The position numbers and the translations under genes were made by a program. The notes under the pieces were generated by a model. The model had not been told where the DNA came from. It saw nothing but the letters and a program-made list of their open reading frames with translations, and searched no databases. A DNA stretch of 64,000 nucleotides from Eubacterium ruminantium (GTDB lineage Bacteria > Bacillota > Clostridia > Lachnospirales > Lachnospiraceae), in the NCBI RefSeq assembly GCF_900167085.1, contig NZ_FUXA01000012.1:16677-80676 (forward strand). The letters run 5' to 3'. Shown one piece after another: positions 16,380 to 25,469 of this stretch (positions are counted from its first letter, which is position 1; each line of letters starts with the position of its first letter).

Positions 16380-18447
16380 TAAGATTATAAGAACTCTCTT
16401 CAAGAAAGAACTCCTGGATGTTCTTCGTGATAAAAAGACCGTGATCATGATGCTGGTGGTGCCGGTTATTCTGTATCCGCTCATTTTTATTGCGGCTTTG
16501 GGAATAATGTCATTTGTACAGGATAACCTGGAAACAAGTACATATAATATTGTTATTGATGCTGAAGAAGATAAGAGTGAATTCTATGATTATCTCACCG
16601 GTAACAGCAACTTCTCGGATAAGAAATATGTTCTTAAGATAACTCATGCCGAAGGAGGACATGATTACGAGGCTGATGTAAAAAAAGAAGATATTGATGT
16701 TTATGTAGAATGTAAGACACAGTCAAATACTAAGGATACGGATATAGAGGGACGAATTCAGTATAATGTTTATTACCTTTCTTCTTCGACTAATTCAAAT
16801 TATGCATCGGAGATAGTCTATAAGCAACTGGAAGAAATGAATAAGAAAAAGAGTAAAAAGATACTTTTGGATGAAAATCTGGATGCTGAATATGTTTTGA
16901 ATCCTATTGTTTATAAATATAAAAATGTGGCCAGTGGTAAGCAGTCTGTGGGAAGTATACTGGGATCTGTCCTTCCGTTCCTTCTTATCATCAGTCTTCT
17001 TATGGGAACAATGTATCCGGCTATAGATACAACAGCGGGTGAAAAAGAAAGAGGAACACTTGAAACCCTTTTGACACTTCCTGTTACCAACAGACAGATG
17101 ATAATCGGAAAATTCCTGACGGTTGCGCTTATCGGACTTATTTCAGCTTTATTAAATATCATTTCTCTGGGAAGTATAGTTATCTATATGACGAAGATTA
17201 TGAAGGATAACGGGCTCATTCATCTGGGAAATACAAGCGTTATAAGTTTTCTGCCTGCGATTCTGATCGGAATCATAGCGATACTTGCATTTTCGCTTTT
17301 TATAAGTGCGATAACAATGTGCGTAACTTCATTTGCAAAAAGTTATAAAGAGGCCAACAATTACATCACTCCGCTTATGATGGTGGTTTTATTTACAGGT
17401 TATATCGGATTTGTACCAAATGTAAGCCTTGATGGAGTGATGGCACTTGTTCCGGTTGCAAATATATGTCTTCTCATCAAGAACCTTCTTATCTTCAAGA
17501 TAACGGTTAATTCTGTGGCTATGGTTCTTCTCAGTAATGTGCTTTATGCATTCCTCGCGATCATGCTCCTCAGTAAGATTTATGACAGCGAGTCGATACT
17601 CTTTAATGACGGAAGAGGCGGACTTCAGCTTTTTGAGAAGAGAAGCAATCTTAAAAAGGGTGGTGTTCCGACGGTTTCGGATGCCTGGTTCACTCTCCTT
17701 GTAGTATTTGTGCTTGTTATTTATGTGGGAGGACTGCTGCAGACTTCATTTGGAATATATGGCGTTATCGGCACGCAGCTGATAATCGTTATGATTCCGC
17801 TTCTGATGAGTATATATACCAAGAAAGATTTAAAGGAAACATACAGTTTCAAAAAATGTAAACCTGTTAAAGTGCTGGGAAGCATCTTGCTTATCACAGG
17901 TACTATTTTTGTCGGAATGATAATAAGCAGTATAGTTTCGCAGCTCTTCCCATCGAGCAGAAGCGCAGCGGATGATAGTGTGAATGAAATCTTGGATAAC
18001 GGCTTTTTGTTAACCCTCTTTGTGGTCGCACTTTTGCCGGCGGTATGCGAAGAAATGATGTTCAGAGGTTATATCTTTGCAGCGGCCAGAAAGAAATACA
18101 GAATAGTGCCTGCAATTATTTTTGTGGCAGTATGTTTCGGAATATATCATATGAGTCTGGCAAGATTTTTTGTTACGGCTTTACTTGGCGCAATGCTATG
18201 TGTTGTGGTATACTATACGGGCAGCATTTTTCCGTCGATGCTTATGCATTTTGCGAATAATGCATTTTCGGTAGTGGCTTATCACTATCCGAATGCGGTA
18301 TTAAAGGTAATGCCGTTCCTCGATGATCAGTATTTCAATTTGGGAATTGGGGCTGCGGTATTTGTTGGCGGAGTTATTCTCATGGTTGTAGGCATTATAA
18401 TATTAAGGAGGAAAAGCAGTAAGTCAAATGAGACTGCTGTTTCATAA
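16363..18447 (+). CDS. natB: NatB-type ABC permease fused to a CPBP intramembrane protease domain
   Basis: Residues 1 to about 430 form an ABC-2 permease: a first membrane helix at about 25-50, a large extracellular loop, then a helix cluster starting near 200 with the TAGEKERGTLETLLTLPV motif typical of NatB/YhaP-like proteins. Residues about 450-690 add further helices and a CPBP (CAAX-type) protease domain. Its motifs are EEMMFRG (Glu-Glu-x3-Arg), FGIYHM and MHFANNAF, supplying the two Glu and two His expected for metal-dependent cleavage within the membrane. This arrangement is known from annotated NatB relatives. It could process a peptide exported by the same pump. The 694-residue length fits the fusion. 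Confidence 0.88.
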   Translation: MKNKNNKIIRTLFKKELLDVLRDKKTVIMMLVVPVILYPLIFIAALGIMSFVQDNLETSTYNIVIDAEEDKSEFYDYLTGNSNFSDKKYVLKITHAEGGHDYEADVKKEDIDVYVECKTQSNTKDTDIEGRIQYNVYYLSSSTNSNYASEIVYKQLEEMNKKKSKKILLDENLDAEYVLNPIVYKYKNVASGKQSVGSILGSVLPFLLIISLLMGTMYPAIDTTAGEKERGTLETLLTLPVTNRQMIIGKFLTVALIGLISALLNIISLGSIVIYMTKIMKDNGLIHLGNTSVISFLPAILIGIIAILAFSLFISAITMCVTSFAKSYKEANNYITPLMMVVLFTGYIGFVPNVSLDGVMALVPVANICLLIKNLLIFKITVNSVAMVLLSNVLYAFLAIMLLSKIYDSESILFNDGRGGLQLFEKRSNLKKGGVPTVSDAWFTLLVVFVLVIYVGGLLQTSFGIYGVIGTQLIIVMIPLLMSIYTKKDLKETYSFKKCKPVKVLGSILLITGTIFVGMIISSIVSQLFPSSRSAADDSVNEILDNGFLLTLFVVALLPAVCEEMMFRGYIFAAARKKYRIVPAIIFVAVCFGIYHMSLARFFVTALLGAMLCVVVYYTGSIFPSMLMHFANNAFSVVAYHYPNAVLKVMPFLDDQYFNLGIGAAVFVGGVILMVVGIIILRRKSSKSNETAVS

Positions 18448-18450
18448 AAT

Positions 18451-19437
18451 ATGGGAACACCAAATGAAAGAAGCAAGATAATAAGGTTAACGTGGTGGTG
18501 TATCATTTTATCTGTAATTGTTGCCGTGGAAGGAGTATTTCTTTTCATTTTCGGAAAGAAGCTTTTTGACGAAAAGTCAGGTAAACCGGTAGCACTTAAG
18601 TATGAATTTCCGTATGAAATGTCGTTTGGAGATTCCGAGATTGCAGTGGCAGTTGAGGATAACTATGTTAAATATCTCCATAAAGCATATGTTCTTTTCG
18701 GAGAATATCCGGATTGTGAACTTGTAAAGATCAGTCCGAATATCGAAAGAAATAATTTCGATTTTGAAAATGATTTTGTTTATGATGATAATGGAACAAC
18801 TAATTTCCTTTATCATGTTGAAAATGGCGAGAAAACGTCCAGGGTTGCCATCGATGTTTCGGATTATCAGAATGAGATCGACTGGAAGAAGGTTAAGAAT
18901 GCCGGAGTTTCCGTAGCTGTTGTAAGACTTGGTTTCAGAGGATATGGTTCCAAGGGAAGTCTTAATCTTGACCCTAAGTTCTCTAATCATTTCGATAATG
19001 CCAGAAAAGCAGGACTTGAGGTTATGCCTTATTTCTTCTCAGAGGCAATTAATTATGATGAAGGTGTTGAAGAGGCTAAGTTTGCCATCGAGAACCTTAA
19101 GAATCACGGTAAGATAGAAGCAATCGTTGTTGATACAGAGTATATCTATACAGATGATACGGTTCGTGCAAATGACATCAGCATTGAAGACAGAACAAGT
19201 GCTATCAAGGGATTTTGCGAGACTGTCAGATCAGCAGGATATACACCTATAATCTATGCGAGCCACGGATGGTTCCTTCTCAATATGGACTTAGAGCAGC
19301 TTAAGGATTATGAATTCTGGCTTGCTGCATATGATAATCCTGACTTCCCATATGTAATGGCAGGTTGGCAGTATACTCCATACGGAAGTTGTCCGGGAGT
19401 TGAAGGAGATGTTGATATTTCCGTTTGGATGCGCTAA
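18451..19437 (+). CDS. Membrane-anchored GH25 lysozyme
   Basis: This is a muramidase that cleaves MurNAc-GlcNAc bonds. An N-terminal membrane helix at about 10-32 anchors it outside the cell, and a spacer runs to about residue 128. The GH25 barrel follows: DVSDYQNEIDW (first catalytic Asp), VVRLGFRG, PYFFSEA, the DxE pair in VVDTEY, PIIYAS and the C-terminal GWQYTPYGSCPGVEGDVDIS. All expected acidic residues are present. It starts three bases after natB without its own clear ribosome binding site, which suggests coupling. Together with the MurT-GatD gene that follows it forms a peptidoglycan-related pair. Confidence 0.9.
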   Translation: MGTPNERSKIIRLTWWCIILSVIVAVEGVFLFIFGKKLFDEKSGKPVALKYEFPYEMSFGDSEIAVAVEDNYVKYLHKAYVLFGEYPDCELVKISPNIERNNFDFENDFVYDDNGTTNFLYHVENGEKTSRVAIDVSDYQNEIDWKKVKNAGVSVAVVRLGFRGYGSKGSLNLDPKFSNHFDNARKAGLEVMPYFFSEAINYDEGVEEAKFAIENLKNHGKIEAIVVDTEYIYTDDTVRANDISIEDRTSAIKGFCETVRSAGYTPIIYASHGWFLLNMDLEQLKDYEFWLAAYDNPDFPYVMAGWQYTPYGSCPGVEGDVDISVWMR

Positions 19438-19475
19438 TATGGTCAGCGATACTTGATTGAAGAGGTGGAAATAAA

Positions 19476-21665
19476 ATGAGTAGTAAAAAGAGTCCTAAGT
19501 TCTATGCAACACTTGTGGGAACTAAGGCACTTATAAGAGGTCTTAAACTTGCAAGAAAGAATGCAACCCATGTTCCGGGTAATCAGGCACTTAAGGTTTG
19601 TCCTGATTTCCTTGAGAAGATTGATAAGCCGAAGGTGGTTGTAGGAATTACGGGAACTAATGGCAAGACTACAGTATCAAATCTTATTGATGATGTTCTT
19701 GCTGATACAAAGCTTCAATTTATAGATAACAGATTCGGCGGCAATATCGCATCCGGAGTTGTAACAGCATTTGTTAAGAACTCTGATATGAAGGGAAGAA
19801 TGAAAAAGCAGTATGCCGTTCTTGAGCTTGATGAGAGAATGACAACGAAGATTTTCCCTTATGTAAAACCAAAGATACTTGCCGTAACAAATCTTTTCAG
19901 AGATTCATATCGAAGAAATGCGCATTCGGAATATATTTTTGATATTCTTAATCAGACTATTCCTAAGGAAACAAGGCTTGTTTTAAATGGAGAAGATCCA
20001 CTCAGCAGTCATCTTTGTCCTGGGAATAAAAGAGTTTATTTTGGTATAGAAGACAGATCCGTATATATGGATGAAACCAATAATATCATCCGTGATATGA
20101 TAGCTTGTCCTGAGTGTGGTACAAGACTTGATTATGAATATATCAGATATAATCATATCGGTAAGGTGAAATGTCCGAATTGTGGATTTGGTTCACCTGC
20201 GGAATTTGATTATGCAGTTGAAAAGATAGATGCTGAGAATAGAAGATTATATCTTAGAACTCCAAAAGGAAATTTCGATATTAAGCTTCTCGGCGATAAT
20301 ATAACAGATGTATATAATCAGATCACGGCTGTTGCTGTTTTGATGGAGTTCGGAGTAGCAATTAAGAGAATCACAGCTTCATTTGAAAATATGAAGATTG
20401 CCGGAACAAGATATGATGAGATGGTTGAAGAAAATGTTCATCTTATCAATTATGTTGCAAAAGGACAGAATCCGGTAGCTGTTTCACGAGTTTGCGATTT
20501 CGTAAGAAAAGAAGATGGCAACAAGTCGGTTGTTCTTATTATCGATGACTTTTTCGATAGAAAAGAAACCAGTGAAAATATTGCCTGGTTCTTTGATACG
20601 GACTTTGAATTCCTGAACGATCATTCTATAAAGCAGATCGTTATCGGTGGACAAAGACAATATGATCTTAAACTCAGATTACTTCTTGCAGGTATTCCTG
20701 AAGATAAGATACTTTCAATAGATGATGATGTTAAGACCGGTGAGTTGGTTGATCTTAACGGAATCGAGAAGGTTTTTGTGCTGCATGATATATATACAAC
20801 ACATTTTGCACAGGCGGTTCAGAAGAGACTTGCAGAAAGACTCAGAAACGGTGAAAGAAATGTTTCTGAAAAAGCTGCAGCATATATAAAAGACTACAGA
20901 AAGACATTTGCTCCGGGGAAACCAATCCTTGATCCTGCATCAAAAGGTAAGGATAAGACGATTGAAGTTTTATTCCCTGAATTTTGTAATCTCTTCGGAG
21001 ACAGCAGTAATATTAAGTATCTTAAAGCTTGTCTTCCTGAAGCTGAATTTAAGTTTACATCATTTACAGAGAAGCCATACTTCGCAGATCATGATGTGGA
21101 TATGATTTATCTTGGTGCCATGACTGAGAAAAAACAGGAAATGGTCATCAATAAGCTGAAGGAATATAAAGATGCGCTCGTCAGACAAAAAAATGAAGGA
21201 ACAGCAATATTATTTACATCAAATGCTGTGGAAGTTCTGGGTAACTATATTGAAAATGAAGACGGAAGCCGTATAGAGTGTCTCGGACTTTATGATTTCT
21301 CTGCGAAGAGAGACAGAATGAATAGACTTAACAGTCTCGTAAGAGGACATTTCGGTGATCTTGAGATAGTAGGATTTAAGACACAGTTTACACAGGCAAC
21401 AGATGTTGATGAACCCCTTTCATTTATCGAAGTTGATAAAGGAATGGGAATGGATAAGGACAGTTATCTTGAAGGTATCCATGATCAGAATCTTTTTGCT
21501 ACATATCTGGTTGGTCCTTTCCTTGCTCTTAATCCTAAATTTACAAAATATTTGATGAGAGAGGTTATGGGAATCGATAATGCTGAGACGGCATTCAAGA
21601 AAGAGATAGACAGAGCATATAAGAGACGTGTGAAGGAATTCCATGATCCTAAATGCGAATATTAG
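19476..21665 (+). CDS. MurT-GatD fusion with a degenerate GatD glutaminase half
   Basis: Separate MurT and GatD together amidate the D-glutamate of lipid II. Here both are in one 729-residue chain. The MurT part (1 to about 480) has the ATP loop GITGTNGKTT (55-64) and the Cys4 zinc site CPEC (211-214) / CPNC (233-236) typical of MurT. The GatD part (about 485-729) follows the family from FPEFCNLFGDSSNI through DGSRIECLGLYDF, MNRLNS and IVGFKTQF to NLFATYLVGPFLALNP. However, the catalytic Cys position (ICGG in active GatD) is Ser582 in FTSN, and the catalytic His (YLHGP) is Val679. The glutaminase therefore looks inactive. The MurT half may use free ammonia or serve another role. RBS GAGGTGG. 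Confidence 0.85.
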   Translation: MSSKKSPKFYATLVGTKALIRGLKLARKNATHVPGNQALKVCPDFLEKIDKPKVVVGITGTNGKTTVSNLIDDVLADTKLQFIDNRFGGNIASGVVTAFVKNSDMKGRMKKQYAVLELDERMTTKIFPYVKPKILAVTNLFRDSYRRNAHSEYIFDILNQTIPKETRLVLNGEDPLSSHLCPGNKRVYFGIEDRSVYMDETNNIIRDMIACPECGTRLDYEYIRYNHIGKVKCPNCGFGSPAEFDYAVEKIDAENRRLYLRTPKGNFDIKLLGDNITDVYNQITAVAVLMEFGVAIKRITASFENMKIAGTRYDEMVEENVHLINYVAKGQNPVAVSRVCDFVRKEDGNKSVVLIIDDFFDRKETSENIAWFFDTDFEFLNDHSIKQIVIGGQRQYDLKLRLLLAGIPEDKILSIDDDVKTGELVDLNGIEKVFVLHDIYTTHFAQAVQKRLAERLRNGERNVSEKAAAYIKDYRKTFAPGKPILDPASKGKDKTIEVLFPEFCNLFGDSSNIKYLKACLPEAEFKFTSFTEKPYFADHDVDMIYLGAMTEKKQEMVINKLKEYKDALVRQKNEGTAILFTSNAVEVLGNYIENEDGSRIECLGLYDFSAKRDRMNRLNSLVRGHFGDLEIVGFKTQFTQATDVDEPLSFIEVDKGMGMDKDSYLEGIHDQNLFATYLVGPFLALNPKFTKYLMREVMGIDNAETAFKKEIDRAYKRRVKEFHDPKCEY

Positions 21666-21724
21666 AATGATGTCTATATATCAAGATCATAACATTCATT
21701 GAAGATATAAGATAAGTATATTAA

Positions 21725-21764
21725 AAAATGGAACGGTAGACCTTGCGGTCTACTGTTCCATTTT
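21725..21764. terminator. Bidirectional terminator between the convergent MurT-GatD and GH13 genes
   Basis: An 18-position stem (21725-21742 with 21747-21764, one mismatch) closes on a TTGC loop, with A-run and T-run at the two ends, so it can work in both directions. The end of the minus-strand GH13 coding sequence, including its TAG stop, lies inside the stem. Confidence 0.9.
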
Positions 21765-23060
21765 CCATATATGGGAACTGTAAGGCTGAAGTGTTGAACC
21801 ACCGCCAAAATCATGCGTTGTTTTCGATAAGAGATCGAATGCTGTTCCGCATCCTGCATCAAAATGTGCTGTATATGGCTGGTCTGATGCATTTATTGCT
21901 ATTAAAAGACGCTCATTATCAAACCATCTTTCGAATATACACTGATGGTTGGTCAGATGAATTGATCTAAAGGAACCATAGTTGAGAGCAATGCTGCTTT
22001 TTTTGATCTCACAAAGTTTAGCAATATGATCAGTCAAAGAATTCCACTCCGGCTTATCAAATGATGCTCTTAAAGCAGGATCGCCGTCTTCTTTTCTGGC
22101 TGTTGCACCCCATTCACTGCCGTAATAAACAGATGGAATTCCGGGCATACAGAACATAAGTGTATAAATCAGAGGAAGATGATTTGGGTTGCTAAGAATA
22201 CTGGCAACTCTTGTGACATCGTGATTATCAACAAATGAAAGGAAATGTTTTCCTCTGTACCAACTCCAGTTTTCAGGACCGAACTGCTGGATAAGAGTAT
22301 TGATTATCTCGAACATATTCATGCAATTGAAACTTGAATAAAGTCCTTTGTAGCATGCATAATTTGTAGCACTGTGAAGCATGCCGTCATTTACGAACTG
22401 ATTATAATCGCCATGGAGAAGTTCACCAAGGAGAAGAAAATCATTTCCTATGGAATTAGCTTTTTCCCTGAGGCGGTGAGTAAAGTCTCTGTCCAGACAA
22501 TAAGCAACATCGAGACGTAATCCGTCAATGTGGAACTTTTCTACCCAAAAGTCAATAGCATCAAATATATGATTTATAACTTCTTCATTTCTGAGGTTTA
22601 ATTTGACAAGGTCATAATTGCCTTCCCATCCTTCATACCAGAAACCGTCATTATAATTGGAATTTCCGTCAAATGACAGATGGAACCAGTCTGTATATGG
22701 CGAATCCCATTTATTTTTGCAAACATCCAAAAACGCAAAGAAACCGCGGCCGACATGATTGAAAACTCCGTCAAGAACGACTTTGATATCATTTTTATGG
22801 AGTTCATCGCAGAGTTCGGCAAAGTCGTCATTTGTTCCAAGCCTTTTGTCGATAAGTTTATAATCTCTGGTGTTGTAACCATGTGTATCGGATTCAAAAA
22901 CCGGAGAAAAATATATTGCATTTATTCCGAGTTTTTTCATATGAGGGATCCAGTCACTGACTTTTTTGATACGGTGGCAGAGCTTGCCATCATTTTCAAA
23001 TGGTGCACCGCAAAATCCGAGAGGATAAATCTGATAAAATACACTTTCTTCGTACCACAT
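21750..23060 (-). CDS. GH13 alpha-glucan hydrolase (small, intracellular)
   Basis: This alpha-amylase family enzyme acts on maltodextrins or related alpha-glucans. The four conserved regions are present: DGVFNH (97-102), GLRLDVAY with nucleophile Asp184, LLGELLHG with acid/base Glu213, and FVDNHD with Asp278. There is no signal peptide, so it is cytoplasmic. At 436 residues it is shorter than most maltodextrin glucosidases, with no N-terminal extra domain and a compact C-terminal beta domain. AAAGGAGGAGAC sits before the ATG. Its promoter overlaps that of the divergent CorA gene. Exact specificity (glucosidase, neopullulanase-like or amylase) cannot be read from the sequence. Confidence 0.92.
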   Translation of the reverse strand: MWYEESVFYQIYPLGFCGAPFENDGKLCHRIKKVSDWIPHMKKLGINAIYFSPVFESDTHGYNTRDYKLIDKRLGTNDDFAELCDELHKNDIKVVLDGVFNHVGRGFFAFLDVCKNKWDSPYTDWFHLSFDGNSNYNDGFWYEGWEGNYDLVKLNLRNEEVINHIFDAIDFWVEKFHIDGLRLDVAYCLDRDFTHRLREKANSIGNDFLLLGELLHGDYNQFVNDGMLHSATNYACYKGLYSSFNCMNMFEIINTLIQQFGPENWSWYRGKHFLSFVDNHDVTRVASILSNPNHLPLIYTLMFCMPGIPSVYYGSEWGATARKEDGDPALRASFDKPEWNSLTDHIAKLCEIKKSSIALNYGSFRSIHLTNHQCIFERWFDNERLLIAINASDQPYTAHFDAGCGTAFDLLSKTTHDFGGGSTLQPYSSHIWKMEQ

Positions 23061-23096
23061 AATATCGTCTCCTCCTTTGTAAAATTATTGTGTTTA

Positions 23097-23125
23097 ATTA
23101 TACATTTTTTTGATTGTTATTGCAA
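23097..23125 (-). promoter_or_regulatory. Promoter of the GH13 gene
   Basis: On the minus strand TTGCAA (23125-23120), 17 bases, TATAAT (23102-23097). It overlaps the divergent corA promoter. Confidence 0.65.
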
Positions 23126-23138
23126 AAAATGATATACT
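23110..23138 (+). promoter_or_regulatory. Promoter of the corA-like gene
   Basis: TTGATT (23110-23115), 17 bases, TATACT (23133-23138). Its -35 lies inside the spacer of the minus-strand promoter, and the minus-strand -35 lies in its spacer. Confidence 0.65.
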
Positions 23139-23172
23139 ACCTAATGTATATTAAAGGTTAAAAGGTGGAAAA

Positions 23173-24090
23173 ATGTATTATTTAATAAAATCTACACTTG
23201 AAGAATGTGACGGCAAAGAGGTTCATAATGGTGAATATCAATACGTTGTAGTGTTGTCTCCCGAAGAATGGAAGAAAGAACAGGCCAGTTTTGATATCGG
23301 AATCGAGATGGATATAAATACCGACGAGATTCACAATACCAAAGCAGAAGTGAATTTTGACTCTTTGACCGGAACATTTTGTATTCCAAGCAGACGTAAT
23401 ATAATTGATAATGAATATAAATATGCATTTGCTATCGATGAAAAAGGTATTGTTTTCATCGATCCGACAGGTGTTGTTGAAAGAATGGTAAAAAGGATAA
23501 AAGGTCGTAAGAGATGGAAGGTTCCTTGTCTCGAAAGATTTATTTACGACTTCCTGGAACTTATAATTGCAAGAGATCTTTCGATACTCGAGAAATATGA
23601 GAAAGAACTTGATGAGATCGAGAGTGATATTCTTGATGATGCCAAAAATGCAAATTTAGAGAGAGTAAATGAGATACGTGGTGATATAAGAGAATTACGG
23701 ATTCATTATGAGCAGCTTATAGATCTTGGTCAGGAGTTTGAAGAAAATGAAAATAATTTCTTCAAAGCAAAGAATACCAGATATTTCAGACTGTTCACCG
23801 ACAGGATGACAAGGCTTCATGATACTGCAAATTCCATTCGGGATTACACGGTCCAGATACGAGATCTTTATCATACACAAATGGATATAAAACAGAATAG
23901 GATTATGACACTGCTTACAGTTGTAACGACTATCTTCATGCCGCTTACACTTATTGCAGGATGGTATGGTATGAATTTCAGATACATGCCGGAATTAGAA
24001 TCGCGATGGGGATATCCGATAGTGATACTTGTGAGTATCGCAATTATTGTGCTAAGTCTTATTTTCTTTAGGAAGAAAAAATGGTTATAA
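23173..24090 (+). CDS. CorA-family magnesium/divalent cation transporter
   Basis: This is a homopentameric inner-membrane channel for Mg2+ or related cations. The large cytoplasmic N-terminal domain includes long charged helices (about 125-240). Two C-terminal membrane helices follow, the first ending in the selectivity motif GMN (YGMNF, near residue 270), and the protein closes with basic residues (FRKKKWL). Length of 305 is normal. AAAGGTGG precedes the ATG. Family assignment is firm; the transported ion is not determined by sequence. Confidence 0.92.
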   Translation: MYYLIKSTLEECDGKEVHNGEYQYVVVLSPEEWKKEQASFDIGIEMDINTDEIHNTKAEVNFDSLTGTFCIPSRRNIIDNEYKYAFAIDEKGIVFIDPTGVVERMVKRIKGRKRWKVPCLERFIYDFLELIIARDLSILEKYEKELDEIESDILDDAKNANLERVNEIRGDIRELRIHYEQLIDLGQEFEENENNFFKAKNTRYFRLFTDRMTRLHDTANSIRDYTVQIRDLYHTQMDIKQNRIMTLLTVVTTIFMPLTLIAGWYGMNFRYMPELESRWGYPIVILVSIAIIVLSLIFFRKKKWL

Positions 24091-24137
24091 AGTCTTTATA
24101 AAAGAATAAACACATTAGTTGAGGTGGTATAGAATTT

Positions 24138-25397
24138 ATGAATAATCAGGGGAACGACATTATTAATAGTTTCGGACAGAATCAGCCGATGAATCCGAAT
24201 CAACAGATGAATCCATACATGGGAAACGGTCAGGATATGCAGGTGAATCCGAATCGGCAGATGAATCCGTATATAGGAAACGGTCAGAATATGCAGATGA
24301 ATCAAGATCAGCTGATGAATCCATATATGGGAAACGGTCAGAATATGCAGATGAATCAAGATCAGCAGATGAATCCATATATGGGAAACGGTCAGGATAT
24401 GCAGGTGAATCCGAATCAACAGATGAATCTGTATATGGGAAACGGCCAGAATCAATCGATGAATCCGAATCAGCAGGTGAATCCATACATGCAAGGAAAT
24501 CCGAATCAGCAGGTGAATCCATACATGCAAGGGAATCCGTATACGCAAGGAAACCCATATTTTCAGGAAAATCCGTATTTGAATGCAAAGCCGGAAAAAC
24601 AGTCCTTTTTTTCGAAAAATCGCAAGAAGATAATTATTTCGGCGCTACTTGCGGTCTTTGTTCTGGTGGTTGGTTTATCGTATTATCTGTCTCACCATAA
24701 AGTTAAATCAGAGCAGGAAAAAGCGCTTAATGCATATTTTGCTGCCATGGAGAGATGCGATTATGAATATATGATGTCACATTCTTTTGTAAGTGACAAA
24801 GTTCGAAGAAAAAATAATCTGTATAGAACGTATGATAAATATCCCGGTAGATCAGTGACGGAAGTATTTCCTATTGGTATGGCGAATAGATTGAATCAGA
24901 ATAAATATATTGAGAAAGCATATGATATAGAAGATTACAAAGAAGTTTTGAAGAATCCTGAGCTTTTTTGTGAGAAGCTTGACCTTGATGTTAAATATGA
25001 CATTATAAGGATCGGAAGTTTAAATGATATTAAAAGTGTTTCGGTGAAAGGTTCTCAGAGAATGAGCACCAAACAGAATATTTTTGAAAATGAGGTAGAG
25101 AATCTTAATAATTATGAGATCGATATAGATCCATCCGATATATATGTTGTTGAAATGCACGTGGAGTGGAGCTATAACGGAAATAAATATGGTAATGTGA
25201 TTTCAGAAGAGAAAAAATTTAAAACTTCATCAAAAGCTGTTATGCCATATGAAACTGTACAAGAATATAATGAATCTGCCGATGAGAATAATAGTGTGGT
25301 AATAGTCTATAAATACAATAAAAAATGGTATGTGGATTATCTTTCTCTTAGATTAATATCACCTGAGAGAGGTACGTACAGTATTGAGTGGAAATAG
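24138..25397 (+). CDS. Membrane protein with N-terminal Q/N/M/P tandem repeats
   Basis: The 419-residue protein is of unknown function. Residues 18 to about 150 are repeats: five 18-residue units of the type MNPNQQMNPYMGNGQDMQ, then shorter 12-residue and 6-residue units ending in NPYLN. A basic stretch (FFSKNRKKI) precedes one membrane helix at about 165-183, so the repeats are probably cytoplasmic and the C-terminal ~230 residues outside. The outer domain resembles the soft fold of small secreted DUF4878/NTF2-like domains (EQEKALNAYFAAMERCDYEYMMSH), but I cannot be sure. The repeats may mediate self-association or protein recruitment at the membrane. GAGGTGG lies upstream. Confidence 0.8.
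   Translation: MNNQGNDIINSFGQNQPMNPNQQMNPYMGNGQDMQVNPNRQMNPYIGNGQNMQMNQDQLMNPYMGNGQNMQMNQDQQMNPYMGNGQDMQVNPNQQMNLYMGNGQNQSMNPNQQVNPYMQGNPNQQVNPYMQGNPYTQGNPYFQENPYLNAKPEKQSFFSKNRKKIIISALLAVFVLVVGLSYYLSHHKVKSEQEKALNAYFAAMERCDYEYMMSHSFVSDKVRRKNNLYRTYDKYPGRSVTEVFPIGMANRLNQNKYIEKAYDIEDYKEVLKNPELFCEKLDLDVKYDIIRIGSLNDIKSVSVKGSQRMSTKQNIFENEVENLNNYEIDIDPSDIYVVEMHVEWSYNGNKYGNVISEEKKFKTSSKAVMPYETVQEYNESADENNSVVIVYKYNKKWYVDYLSLRLISPERGTYSIEWK
24189..24590 (+). repeat. 54-bp coding tandem repeats
   Basis: Five in-frame copies of a 54-bp unit start at 24189, 24243, 24297, 24351 and 24405, followed by 36-bp and 18-bp derivatives to about 24590. Differences between copies are mostly single bases. Such tracts can expand or shrink by slippage or recombination. 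Confidence 0.85.
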
Positions 25398-25436
25398 CAA
25401 TAAGGTCCGGAGAAAAATAAAACACAAATAAAAAGC

Positions 25437-25465
25437 TTGACATTGTATTTCATACATGTTAATCT
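25437..25465 (+). promoter_or_regulatory. Promoter of the rplJL operon
   Basis: TTGACA (25437-25442), 17 bases, TAATCT (25460-25465), immediately before the L10 leader. Confidence 0.75.
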
Positions 25466-25469
25466 AGCA

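Noticed and set aside
18577-18990. 137-codon minus-strand frame
   Set aside because: Antisense to the GH25 gene spacer region, without ribosome binding site or recognisable domain.
22680-23132. 150-codon plus-strand frame
   Set aside because: It lies antisense to the GH13 gene and across its promoter; no ribosome binding site and no motifs.
24096-24588. Two repetitive minus-strand open frames (150 and 141 codons)
   Set aside because: They are mirror readings of the 54-bp coding repeats of the plus-strand Q/N protein; there is no ribosome binding site.
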